Shown: positions 13,906 to 25,015 of the stretch, piece after piece
Numbering within the stretch: position 1 is the first letter of the stretch
Layout: the number at the start of each line of letters is the position of its first letter
NCBI RefSeq assembly: GCF_040939455.1
Contig: NC_134112.1
Span: forward strand, 18,068,501 to 18,132,500
DNA: 64,000 bases
Source of the DNA: Microcebus murinus
Taxonomy: Eukaryota > Chordata > Mammalia > Primates > Cheirogaleidae
Direction: 5' to 3'
The notes under the pieces: model-generated
Databases searched by the model: none
Seen by the model: only the letters and a program-made list of their open reading frames with translations
What the model was told of the DNA's origin: nothing
Position numbers and translations under genes: made by a program

Positions 13906-15364
13906 TATATGGTGGAGTCACTGTAGCTGAAATTTAACAATGTAAAATTTGACAATGTAAATTTAAAAAATTTAACAATGTAATCATGTACTGCTCGACG
14001 CGCTCGACGCAGGAGACGATGGAGCCTGGGAACATACAGACATGGCAATCTTCCTTCTGGAAGTCTTGGAGAGTCACTCTCACAGGCTACTAAGATAATT
14101 TCCTGAATACTTGGTAGGTGTGAGAGGAGTTTTAAAAAAAATCTGTTAGACAACTTTGCCAAGGAAATTCCTATCAGCTAAAATGATTCAAGATAAGGGT
14201 AAGCAGATATCAAAACAGACCACCAAGAGGCTAAGAAGCCTGAGGAAATCAAGAAGGATTCTGACAGGCAACAGATGGGGGAGAAGGACAGATGGACTCA
14301 AGACTGAGAAAGCCACAGGTGGTACCGGCACCTGTCATTGTTCATGCTTCCAGTCCATTCATTTAAAGTCAGAGACTCTCAAGATGTTATATGCAAAACA
14401 ACTGCTCTGGGAAAAAAAGAGAGAGGGCAACCTTCTACTGTAGGTTTGTACTATTTTTCACTTTAAAATAATGAAAGGAAAAAAGTAGGGGTTGGAGGAG
14501 AGGGAGCAGGCTCACTTCATTCCTAATGGCATGTGCTGCTTGGTCAAGAAACTTGCCCGGTGTGTTGACATGGAATAGGGTGTGTGGAAATGTCCCTGAG
14601 CATGGCAGGTGGATCCACACAGCAGCCTCCGGGGGAACGGAGCTTCAAGCTACTCCTCTGTTGTCAGCACAGAATAGAAAGTCTTTAAAGTCCAGAATTC
14701 CCAGGAAAATATCAATCTTGTGTTCTACAAAGCCTATCATAGCAGTTTGAGCAACTAGCTAAGTTTAGATGATCTCAATTTTACATGGCAGCTTTGAATT
14801 ATGTACATATTTTCACTAGAGTCTATTTACAGAGTGAGCAAAATGACAGTGACACTGTGTGTCCACCATGACCAAGAAGCAAAGAGCTTATGAAAGTGTT
14901 GATATTTCTACCCTCAAACTAACGATTGAGTTACTTAGTTGCTTATTTGGGTCTCTTAGAAAAATGAAAGGGTGTTAAAAAGAATACATCAGGGAGAAAT
15001 TTGATCAGCAAGTAATTTTGAAAAACTATCCACAAATCAGATGGCGATTATAAGTTAAACTTCAGTAACATTGTTAATAGAGGTGTCCACAGAAACGCTG
15101 TCTATGCTATGATCAGCTTTAGTTAACTAATGAATATTAACTGTAACAATCATCCATTTAACATATACTTCTTAAAATATATAAAAAATTTTAAAATTTA
15201 AAGATCCTAGAAAATACCTTCTCCCAAATTGCATAAGCATTGCAACCTAGCATAAATTGTTGCTTTAATACATTTAATACATAAATTGTTGCTTTAAATA
15301 CATTTTCAGTTTAATTTATTGGAAAACTGGGACAACTTCATGGGTAATGGTTTGTCATCATTTT
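13906..15364. other. No feature recognised (AT-rich)
   Basis: About 1.45 kb of AT-rich sequence. No gene or clear repeat. Confidence 0.4.
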
Positions 15365-15415
15365 ATTACTGGCACCGGGCATATATTAGGTATTCAATAA
15401 ATGTGTTAAATTAAA
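15365..15415 (+). repeat. L2/MIR tail fragment, plus
   Basis: GGCACCGGGCATATATTAGGTATTCAATAAATGTG is the standard tail of plus-oriented L2/MIR copies. Confidence 0.55.
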
Positions 15416-15750
15416 TTGTATTATTGAATAATAGGAAATCTTCAAACAAGGGTACTTTTTGAGTCCATTCCAATTTAAGCAGTATTCATTATGTGTATAA
15501 ATTTATGTGCAATGGCCTGAAAATACTGCCAGGAATTAATCACTTCTAAACTTTATATTAATGTCTTAAAAAAGCCACATTTAATTTCCAATTAATAGTA
15601 TGGAAGAAAGGAAGCAATTTGCCTAATGCAACTCAGAGAGCTATAGCTTGTCTTTGGTTGACCAGTGGGTTGTGACTTTGATAAAATTGTCTCTACTGTA
15701 TTATCCTAGAAAAGCCTATTATTTTGTAAGTTGCACAGACTAAAATATTG

Positions 15751-18114
15751 CAGGCATTCCATGGAGACATACTGTGGGTTTGCTTCCAGACCACTGCAAT
15801 TAAGTGAATACAGTAATAAATAAAGTCACATGAATTTTTCAGTTTTACCAGTGCATATAAAAGTTATGTTTACACTTTTCTGTAGCCTATTAAGTAGGCA
15901 ATAATAGCATTATGTCTAAAAAATGTACATACTTAATTAAAAAATATTTTATTGCTAAAAAAATGCTGATGATCATCCACTGAGCCTTCAGTGAGTTGTA
16001 ATGTTTTCACTGATAGAGGGTCTTACCTTGATGTCAATGGCTGATGACTGATCAGGGTGGTGATTGCCAAAGGTTGGGGTGGCTGTGGCAATTTCCTAAA
16101 ATAAAAAAAACAATGAAATTTGCCACACCACTGACTTTTTCATCAAAGGGTTCTCTGTAGCATGTGCTGCTGTTTGTTAGCATTTTACCCTCAGCAGAAC
16201 TTCTTTCAAAATTGGAGTCGATCCTCTCAGAGTCTGCTGCTGCTTTATCTACTAAGTTTATGTAATAGTCTAAATCCTTTGTTGTCATTTCAACAATGTT
16301 ATCTTCACCAGGAGTAGATTCTGTCTCAAAAAAACTACATTTTTGGCTCACCCATAAGAAGCAACTCCTCATCCATTGAAGCTTTATCATGAGTTTGTAG
16401 CAGGTAAGTCACATCTTCAGTCTCCACTTCTATTTCTAGTTCTTGTGTTATTTCCACCACACCTGCAGTGACTTACTCCACTTACGTTTTGAACCCCTCA
16501 AAGTCATCCATGAGGCTTGAAACCATCTTCTCCCCAACTCCTGTTAATGTTGATATTTTGATTTCCTCCTATGAATCATGAATGTTCTTCATGGTATCTA
16601 GAATGGCGAATCCTTTCCAGAATACTTTCAATTTACTTTGCCCAGATCCATCAGAGGAATCATGATCTATGGTAGGTATAGCCTTGTGAAATGTATTTCT
16701 TAAACGATAACTTTGAAAGTCAAAATTACTCCTTGGTCCATGGGCTATAGAATGGATGCTGTGTTAGCAGGCATGAAAACAACATGAATCTCCTTGTACA
16801 TTTCTATCAGTGCTCTTAAGTGACCAGCTGTATTGTCAATGAGCACTAATATTTTGAGAGGAACCTTTTTTCTGTGCAGTAGGTCTCAAAAATGAGCTTA
16901 AAATATTCAGTAAACCATGATGTAAGTAGACATTTATAGAGCACAGGCAGAGTAGATTTAGCAACATTCTTAAGGGCCTAGGATATTCAGAATGATAAAT
17001 GAGCATTGGCTTCAACTTAAACTCACCAGCTGCATTAGCCCCTAAGAGGGGAGTTGGCCTGTTCTCTAAAACTGTGAAGCTGGGCATTGACTTCTCTTGT
17101 CTAGCTAGGAACATCCTAGATGGCATCTTCTTCCTGCAGAAGGCTGTTTCATCTACATTGAAAATCTGTTGTTTAGTGTAGCCACCTTCATCAATGATCC
17201 TAGCTAGGTCTTCTGGATGACTTGCTGCAGCTTCTGCACCAGCACTTGCTGTTTCACTTTGCACTTTTATGTCATGGAGACAGCTTCTTTCCTTAAAATC
17301 CAAGAACCAACCTCTGCTAGCTTCCAACTTTTCTTCTGCAGCTTCCTCACCTCTCTCCACCATCACAGAAGTGACGAGAGTTAGGGCCTTGTTCTGGATA
17401 AGGCTTTGAGGTAAGGCAATGTTGTAGCTGATTTGATCTTCTATCCAGACCACTCAAACTTTCTCCATATCAGCAATAAGCCTGTTTTGCTTTCTTCTCA
17501 CTGATGTGTTCTCTGGAGTAACACATTTAATTTCCTTCAAGAACTTTGCCTTTGCACTCACAACTTGTCTAACTGTTTGGCACAAGAGGCCTACCTTTTA
17601 GCCTATCTCTGCTTTCAACCTGCCTCCCTCACTAAGCTTAATCATTTCTATATTTTGATATAAAATAAGAGACATGCAACCCTTCCTTTCACTTGAACAC
17701 TTACAGGCCATTTAAGTTATTAATTGGCCTAATTTCAATATTTTTGTGTCTCAGGGAACAGGAAGACCCGAGGAGATGGGGACAGATGGCAGAACAGCTG
17801 GTCAGAATACACAACATTTATTGATTAAGTTCGCCACCTTATATGGGCACAGTTCGTAGTGCCCCAAGACAATTACCACAGTTACATCAAAGATCACTAG
17901 TCACAGATCACCATAACTGATATAAATAATAATGAAAAACTTGAAATATTGTGAGAATTACCAAAGTGTGACAAAGACACCAAGTGAGCACCTGCTGTTG
18001 GAAAAATGGCGCTGATAGACTTGCTCGGCATAAGACCATAGACATTAAGTTTGTGAAAAATGCCATGTTTGTGAAGTGTAATAAAGTGAGGTGTAATAAA
18101 ATGAAGCATACCTG
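15751..18114 (-). mobile_element. Tigger1 DNA transposon, near full length
   Basis: A Tc1/mariner-superfamily (pogo/Tigger group) element of about 2.36 kb, close to the roughly 2.4 kb consensus as I remember it. The left terminus is CAGGCATTCCATGGAGACAT at 15751. The right terminus is AAGCATACCTG, ending at 18114, its inverted partner. The transposase reads on the minus strand. The flanking TA duplication is not intact on either side. Many substitutions and stops mark it as an ancient fossil. Confidence 0.95.
15979..17711 (-). pseudogene. Tigger1 transposase remnant
   Basis: Decayed transposase of the Tigger1 copy, read right to left from an ATG-like start near 17711. The first part, the region expected to hold the CENP-B-like DNA-binding domain, is broken. 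The longest intact piece (16836-17453, 205 codons) contains the VDETAF segment, with the first acidic catalytic residue, and the KSMPSF and [21 protein letters not shown] blocks. A second piece (16052-16390) holds the C-terminal ESTPGED...[20 protein letters not shown] stretch. Stops and frameshifts separate the pieces, so it cannot encode an active enzyme. In the family the intact protein cuts and pastes the element between the terminal inverted repeats. Confidence 0.92.
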
Positions 18115-18654
18115 GACCAGGTTGGAGGATTGGGTGGTGTGGAAACAGCTGATAGCATATAAAATATGTGATCTCAAACACATTTTAAAAATGTGATGGT
18201 GCTGATCATCTTTTTTATGGAGTCTTGGCCCTGAATCTTCCCTCTGTCTATTTATTTATTTATTTTGCATGCAGGAATGGCCAAATGATGGTGACCCTTC
18301 GTCAAAAACTCAGATTTTGCTGGCATTATACACATAGATTGCATTGTGAGCACTTCATCTGATTCCAAATAACATACATTAAGAGGTTTCTTGTCAAGAT
18401 TCCAAAGGGAGGGAGATGGCGGGAAGCTCGTCTGTTTTAATTTGATTGATTAGTGACCTATATTCTGAATGGCATACCTCTAAAGATGCAGAAAATCACC
18501 CCTTCTCAGGTTAGATATTACATAAAACAGCTATCTTAGAAGGTTATAGGGAGTTATAGTTGATATTAATCGAGCTGTTACTATACCCAGCATGTCACTG
18601 AACACATCATGCGCTTATCTCCTTAGATCTCTCAAGAACCCTCTGAGGTGGGTG

Positions 18655-18720
18655 TGGTTCTGGTTATCTTTGCAGTGTAACAAGTTACTCCAAACTTAGT
18701 GGCTTCAAAGAACATCCCCT
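18655..18720 (-). repeat. MaLR-type LTR end fragment, minus
   Basis: GTGTAACAAGTTACTCCAAACTTAGTGGCTTCAAAGAAC matches the reverse 3' end of MLT-type LTRs, as in the LTR at 10667. Only about 65 bases are recognisable. Confidence 0.5.
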
Positions 18721-18800
18721 CACTTTTTGTTTGTTTTGTTGAAGGCCATTGGAAATGGGTTTTCATTGACCTGAAACTGAAAAACTCATGGGTAGAGATA

Positions 18801-18985
18801 TGTCTTAGTCCATTTGGGCTGCTCTCACAAAGTACCACATAGACTGGGTGTCTTATAAACAACAGAAATCTGTATCTTCTAGTTCTGGAAGCTGGAAGTC
18901 CCAGATCAGGGTACCAGCAGGGTTGGTTCTGGTGAGGGCCTCTTCCGGGTGGCAGCCTGCTGACTTCTCCTTGTATCCTCTGTCT
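18801..18985 (-). mobile_element. MLT1-type LTR fragment, minus
   Basis: Begins TGTCTTAGTCCATTTGGGCTGCT (the reverse of the LTR 3' end), then ACAACAGAAATC, AGTTCTGGAAGCTGGAAGTC, and GTGAGGGCCTCTTCC. The match is lost near 18985, so only the 3' half of the LTR is present. It shares variants with the LTR at 20001. Confidence 0.85.
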
Positions 18986-20000
18986 AGCCCCTTTTCTCAT
19001 CTGGAATCTCTTTGCTGGGTATGACTTCCAGAGTAGGTGTGGCTGGAAAGACCAGTGCCAAGGAACCAATGCAGGAGGATGATCACACGGCTCAGAGCCC
19101 AAACCTTTGGTTGGAACCCTGTCCCCTCCTCCCTTGGAAGCCTGATGCTTTGCCCCAAGGAGTGAACCAGACCTGTGGGCTGCAGCCACTCTTGGGAGAC
19201 CCCAGTTTGTGCCTCACCATCCCCAGTGCCCAGGTGACTTTGGCCTGTTCACGTGAGGAGTAATCCTGGATGGGAGGCGGACAGGGTGGGAAGGATGGGC
19301 TTGGTGGCTCAGGGTCATTGGGGTTTTCCATTCCAAATATATATTTGCTACCTCAAAACTAAAGGGATAAAAACCACTTTAGAGACATACTAAAATACAT
19401 ATTGTCCAATTTGTGTTCATTTGTCATCCCTTGTGGCATGGCAATGGAAATTTTTTTTTTTTCTGTCTCTTTTTTGCTTTCTTCCCCCCCACCTGTCTCT
19501 CTTGTTCTCTCATTCACTCCTGTTCAGGAGATTAGATTTCACTAACTGACTTCTCTCCTCTAAAAGGAAAAATAACTGACCGTGGTGGAAGGGGGAAGAA
19601 TGCGACCCCTTCCATGTATCTCCCACCTCCCACTCCCATTCATTTTCAGCTGAGGGAAAACACAGAGTAATCCTCGGGTACTTATCTGTGATCCACCTGT
19701 GTCAACGGGGCCGCCGTCTGTGAAGAGGCGGGAGAGATGTGACAAACAGATAGAGCCCCTGCTGGGCCACAAGTCTGCACAAGTAAGCCAGCTCCGAGTG
19801 ACTTCTCCCTGGGAGTGAAGTGGGTTGGAAAATGGAAGCAAATCCCCGTCATACTCTGCCTCTTTGCTAACACTTATTCCAAGTCTCAACAGGCAAGTGA
19901 GACGGGGTAGTTTCAGTTCAAAGTCATGCGCGGTCACCCTGTGCTTTCATTGCTGCTTAACATGGAATTGGTGCTTTTCTCACTCAGGAAGGTCCCTGGG
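18986..20000. other. No feature recognised between two same-orientation LTR copies
   Basis: About 1 kb. Open frames on both strands (for example 18632-19189 and 19560-19937) are not convincing. It could be decayed MaLR internal sequence, but I cannot recognise gag/pol-like text. Confidence 0.35.
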
Positions 20001-20188
20001 TGCCGTAGTCCCTTTGGGCTGCTCTAATCAAGGACTACAGACTGGATGACTTATATGCAACAGAAATCTACGTCTTCCAGTTCTGGAAGCTGGAAGTCCC
20101 AGATCAGGAGGGTGCCAGCAGGGTTGGGTTCTGGTGAGAGCCTCTTCCAGGTGACAGTCTGTAGACTTCTTATTGTTTCTTCAAATGA

Positions 20189-20224
<36 letters not shown>

Positions 20225-20400
20225 AAAACAAAAACAAATAAATGAAGCAAGAGAACTCTCTGGAGTCTCTCTTCTAAGGGCACTAATCCTATTCATGAGA
20301 GCTCCTCCCTCATGATCTCATCACCTCCTAATAGCATCATTTTGGGGGTTAGGATTTCAACGTATGAATTATTTGAGGAGATACATTTAGTCCATTGCTA
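20001..20400 (-). mobile_element. MLT1-type LTR with internal poly(A) run, minus
   Basis: Starts TGCCGTAGTCCCTTTGGGCTGCT, passes through AGTTCTGGAAGCTGGAAGTC, and ends GGGGGTTAGGATTTCAACGTATGAATT...TTTAGTCCATTGC. About 32 consecutive A (20190-20221) followed by A-rich text interrupt it. This may be a tail expansion or an insertion of A-rich DNA. Confidence 0.88.
20190..20221 (+). repeat. Poly(A) run inside LTR
   Basis: Thirty-two A in a row followed by CAAAAACAAAAACAAATAAATG. No recognisable retroposed body precedes it within the LTR, so its origin is unclear. Confidence 0.9.
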
Positions 20401-20599
20401 CCAGTCTTTTAAATTCCTTGTAGATTTTGTTCTGAAATCAACTCTGCTCTCCATGTCTGTTTGGCTGCTGAGCTGTGAAACCAGTGAAGTACAGAGAGGG
20501 CACAGACCCGGAGCTCAAATCCTAGGGCACAGCTCGGAGGCAGCCTTTCCTTTCTCCCCCACCTGGTTCTCTAGCTTTGTAAAAGTCTTCCCAGCTTTA

Positions 20600-20734
20600 G
20601 ACTCAGAGAGAACCTGAGTGCCTTGGGCTCACAAGGCAGCCCTGCCACTTCCTACCATGTGATCAGTAGCAAGGCATTTTAATCTCTCCAGGCCTCTGCT
20701 TTCCCATCTGTATAATGGGGGCATTGGACTAAAT
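20600..20734 (+). repeat. MIR, plus
   Basis: GCCACTTCCTACCATGTGATC, then TTTAATCTCTCCAGGCCTCTGCTTTCCCATCTGTATAATGGGG, the MIR core order. Confidence 0.8.
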
Positions 20735-20915
20735 CAGTGGTTTTCAAATTCTCTTCTGTGTTCCCAGGAGTCTCTCCCTTGAGGAAAGAGAGGAGAATGA
20801 AAGAGGGGGGCGGGATGGCCTCTACTTTGCTTCACCTGCTGCAACTCTGGGTTCTGCAAACATTTCCTTTGCAAAAAAAGTTATGCAGCTAAAAATAATT
20901 CTGAAAATAATTGGC
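20735..20915 (+). mobile_element. hAT-Charlie-like fragment
   Basis: Begins CAGTGGTTTTCAAA, a Charlie-group terminus, directly after the MIR. It continues with the GTTCCCAGGAGTCTCTCC and TTCTGCAAACATTTCCTTTGCAAAAAA blocks. The right terminus is not clear. Confidence 0.5.
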
Positions 20916-20921
20916 CTAGAC

Positions 20922-21108
20922 CAGGACTTGCCAAGCTTGCCTGGGGCATAAAAGTCTTTCTGGGGATGCTGGTTAAACATAGAGGTTTCCAAGCCCTTCT
21001 CCTGGAGACTCTGAGTCAGTAGGTGCAGGGTGGAGTCCCCCTTCAGAACTTCTCATTCTGTCTGAAAACCTACCAAAGTCTCAGGCCCCTGCCCAGGAAG
21101 GCTGAGAA
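20922..21108 (+). mobile_element. MER5A-like nonautonomous hAT element
   Basis: CAGGACTTGCCAAGCTTGCCTGG, GGGATGCTGGTTAAACATAGAG, then CTGGAGACTCTGAGTCAGTAGG with the GGGTGGAG block. The internal order is that of MER5A. Termini are worn. Confidence 0.8.
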
Positions 21109-21933
21109 TAGGTGCCTGCCCAGGCCCATGAGACAAAGGCCAGGGGACACTGCAGTTCCTTGGGGACATGCTGCCTAGAGATGTGGTTGCCCAGTGCTGG
21201 CACAGGTCCCCACACCCTTGGCTGGACCGTGACTCAGCCTATGACACAGGCCCCCTGTCTGGGTAACTCTGGGTCAGTCTCTGCAGGGGTCTCCCCTGCC
21301 CACATCTGTCTGGGTCTCAGGCCAGGTTCTCCTTCCTCCTCCTCCTTTTCCCTCCTGTCTTGTCATGTTGGAGTCTCCAGGCCCAACACTCAATACTATG
21401 CAACCTAAGCACATGTGACCAGCTCAGTCCAAGGCAGAGTCGGGGCAGCCACGCACTGTTGGCCAGGCTGTGTCACCCTGGCACAAGGTTGTTTGCACCC
21501 AAAGAAAGCACCTTTTTAAAATTAGGGCACAGAGGACAATCTACTGAAGAGAAACCGCCAACTTCCAGATGATGTGGAATTTGTCTTAGAATTTTCAAGT
21601 CATAGCTAGAAGGCAGAGGGTGAGGCCAAGATGGCAGAAACAGACCACAGACCTGAGTGAAAGCAGGGTTTTTCTAGAGAAAACCAAGCAGGAGTGTGAC
21701 GGGGGAAAGGAAGTTGTGGTTCTCCAAGACATCGACTGTGAGTGAACTGTCCTTCCTCGTGCCATTTGGAAGAACTGCGATGGTGATATGAAAGGCAATA
21801 TCAGTCCTGGTTTAATAAGAAGAGACATTTTAAAAATAGATGCTTCCTATTTTTAAATGATCTGTCAAAATCTTACCCCATGATGGCACAGATGTAATGG
21901 GGTAGGGGGAGGAGGCGAGGAATGTCCTTGTAT
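21109..21933. other. No feature recognised
   Basis: About 800 bases of unique sequence before the Alu target-site duplication. Confidence 0.4.
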
Positions 21934-21948
21934 AAAAAGACGAGGACA

Positions 21949-22276
<328 letters not shown>

Positions 22277-22291
22277 AAAAAGACGAGGACA

Positions 22292-23096
22292 AGCACCTTG
22301 GCCACAGCCCGTTAGAGTGGCATAGTCAGTCTTGCTCTAGCACATGTTTTGAAAATGCAGATTTGTTCCAATGCAATTGATACATTAGGGAGCAAATTGA
22401 GTATAATATATGTGATTTTGTCTAGGAGCAACACGAGGCAAATGCAGAAAACCGCACCCGGCTGAAGTGAGCTATGCGGGAAGGCACAATCGCACCCATG
22501 CACACATCTCAGGCATCTACTGACCTCCTGGGCTCACCGTGTGTGTAGGAGCCACACACATACACACCCTTAGGACAGCTCTGCCCGGTTTCAGATGAGC
22601 CGCATTGTACCACTGCACAGTAATCCACAGGCTGCGGCCCTTCCCACGCCCACTCCCGCAAGCAAATTTCAAGTCCCTTTCCAGGTAAATCACCCTATTG
22701 GCTGTGGCATTTCTATATAATTTTAACAATTCATCATGCACAAAACTGTGCTATCATATTTATTAGGTTCCTATCATTCTTTTCTTTTATTTAATGTGTC
22801 ACTTGTTTTTCCCATGAGCCCTGTTTTTATTGTGCGACTCTGCATAGCCTGGTGAATTTTAGAGACACTTATGTCATGTTGCAGCAGAACTGTACATCAA
22901 ATCGTTAAATCCCACGATGACAATTTAAATGTTCACAAATAGCATTAGATACACATATACACATGAGTTCCCACCCCAGCTATAAAAAACATGCACAATT
23001 CCATCCCAGCACTGGGTCTGCTCTTTCCTTTTTGGGGAGCACTAGGCTGCTGGTGGGAAAATGGGTGCTGGAGGCTGCAATACGGAAAGTCTGAAC
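22292..23096. other. No feature recognised
   Basis: About 800 bases upstream of the minisatellite. No recognisable repeat, gene or RNA. Confidence 0.4.
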
Positions 23097-23663
23097 GGTG
23101 CTCACTGTGGTGGGTGCTCACTGGGGTGGGTGCTCACCGGGGTGGGTGCTCACCGGGGTGGGTGCTCACTGTGGTGGGTGCTCACTGTGGTGGGTGCTCA
23201 CCGGGGTGGGTGCTCACTGTGGTGGGTGCTCACTGTGGTGGGTGCACACCAGGGTGGGTGCTCACTGTGGTGGGTGCTCACTGTGGTGGGTGCTCACCGG
23301 GGTGGGTGCTCACCGGGGTGGGTGCTCACTGTGGTGGGTGCTCACTGTGGTGGGTGGGTGCTCACTGGGGTGGGTGCTCACTGGGGTGGGTGCACAGGGG
23401 TGGGTGCTCACTGGGGTGGGTGCTCACTGTGGTGGGTGCTCACTGTGGTGGGTGCTCACTGGGGTGGGTGCTCACCGTGGTGGGTGCTCACCGGGGTGGG
23501 TGCTCACCGTGGTGGGTGCTCACCGGGGTGGGTGCTCACCGGGGTGGGTGCTCACTGTGGTGAGTGCTCACTGGGGTGGGTGCTCACCGGGGTGGGTGCT
23601 CACTGTGGTGGGTGCTCACCGGGGTGGGTGCACACCGGGGTGGGTGCTCACCGGGGTGGGTGC
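23097..23663 (+). repeat. 16-bp G-rich minisatellite, about 35 units
   Basis: Tandem array with consensus unit TGCTCACYGKGGTGGG. I count 35 units. Four main unit types differ at two positions (CTGT, CTGG, CCGG, CCGT cores). Irregular units contain CACACC (units 10 and 34) or CACAGGGG (unit 19). A 4-base insertion follows unit 16. Because 16 is not a multiple of three, all three forward frames stay open and each cycles through the same 16-residue peptide. The frames of 190-232 codons are therefore an artefact. There are no unique spacers, so it is not a CRISPR array. Confidence 0.97.
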
Positions 23664-23974
23664 CCAGAGCCAGACCTGGGTGTGCTCACCCTGCAGCTTG
23701 GACGTGGTGAGGCAGTCATCAAAGCCTGGTGGAGAGATCTGATGGGACAATTTGCATAAGGTTTTGAGGGTCCTTGTCAGAAAGAAGCTATCAGATACAC
23801 ACAAACTTGGCCCCGGGACAAAAAGTCTCTGTCAGAGGGGGGAAATATGTTAGTAGAGGAGAATGGACATGTTCAGGATGTTTTGTCTGGTTCCTTTTTC
23901 TTCAAGAGAAAACCGTGGGGTAGGAGGGATAAATGCGCGTTTCTTTCCTCCCTCCCTTCTTTTCTTTCTTCCCT

Positions 23975-24060
23975 AATTCAATACATATTTACTGGTGCCT
24001 ACTGTGGCCGGTGGTGCAGAATGCCACAGGAAGCTGGTGTGGCAGCAGAGAGAGGGGCCA
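23975..24060 (-). repeat. L2 3'-end fragment, minus
   Basis: AATTCAATACATATTTACTGGTGCCTACTGTGGCCGGTG, a diverged copy of the reverse L2 tail. Confidence 0.55.
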
Positions 24061-24109
24061 GGGCACCTCACCCGACCAGAAGGCCAGATCAGCTCAACCT
24101 CCAACCTCT

Positions 24110-24260
24110 GATTGCACAACAAGCTCTGAGCGATATTACCATCCCCATTTACAGGTTGGTAGCCTGAGGCCCACAGGGACAAAGTGACAAGCCTAGGACC
24201 GCATGGCAATTAAGCTGTAGAGCTGGAAGTCAAACTCCTCTGGCCTGTCTCCAGTGTCCA
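24110..24260 (-). repeat. MIR, minus
   Basis: CCATCCCCATTTACAGGTTGGTAGCCTGAGGCCCACAGGGACAAAGTGACAAGCCTAGGACC, then AGAGCTGGAAGTCAAACTCC. This is the standard reverse MIR order. Confidence 0.85.
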
Positions 24261-24944
24261 TGTGTTTTCTCCCTTGGGGCACATGGAGAAGCTCCGCTGG
24301 GCCAGTTTCCCTGCTGTCTTGCCTGCCTGGCTGCTGGCGGATGAATACAACTTCCTAACAGAAGAGCTCCCCCCAGGGTCTGATGCACCAGGGTCACCTT
24401 GGGCCTCTCTCCTCTGTTTACTAACTTCACAACATGTCACAAGTCCTGCAATCTATCTGAAATCAGTTTCTCCATCAGTCAAATTGACAAACCTGGCCTA
24501 CCTACAAGAGGAAAGTGTCCCAAAGCTCCAATGAAAACATAGTACATTGTGAACTACCACATGTGTTAAAGAAAACAACTAAGAACATCTTCTTGAGTAT
24601 TCCTCCACAAACCAGCACTAACACCAAGTCAAATTGGGAAGGATAAATCTTTCTCCTAACCCACGCACAAGTGGGCGCACACACATACACACACCAAAGA
24701 TGAGTGTTTCCCTTTTGAGTTGAATTTTTTCTTCCAAAGTCATCCTTGATGCTCCTAGAAGTCTGATCCTTCCCGCAGGGAAGGCTGGGGAGACACAGAC
24801 TTCTGTAAAATAAGTGCCATGAAGAAGGAAGAGGGCAGAGGGTGATGGTGGGGGCGCCTTTCGTTTGAGCCAAGGCAGGAGGGAGGTGAAGGAGTCGGCC
24901 GTGGTATTTTCTGGGAGAAAGTGTCAAGCAGAGGGAAGTGCCCG
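24261..24944. other. No feature recognised
   Basis: About 680 bases. A 141-codon minus frame (24502-24927) has no domain resemblance or splice context. Confidence 0.4.
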
Positions 24945-25015
24945 TTCAGGGTGCCATGAGGATTAAACAAGGTTGTGCATACGGAGCTCAACATGTAGCA
25001 AGCTCACTAACAAAG
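24945..25015 (+). repeat. MIR tail fragment, plus
   Basis: GTGCCATGAGGATTAAACAAGG, then CTCAACATGTAGCAAGCTCACTAA, a decayed MIR tail. Confidence 0.5.

Noticed and set aside
20046..20315. 89-codon plus frame with a poly-lysine run
   Set aside because: It reads through the poly(A) run inside an LTR.
23097..23663. CRISPR-like array
   Set aside because: Units are contiguous, with no unique spacers, and the genome is mammalian.
22991..23759. Three long plus-strand frames (190-232 codons) rich in Gly, Cys, Trp and Val
   Set aside because: They arise because a 16-bp tandem repeat keeps all three frames open. No splice or conservation support.
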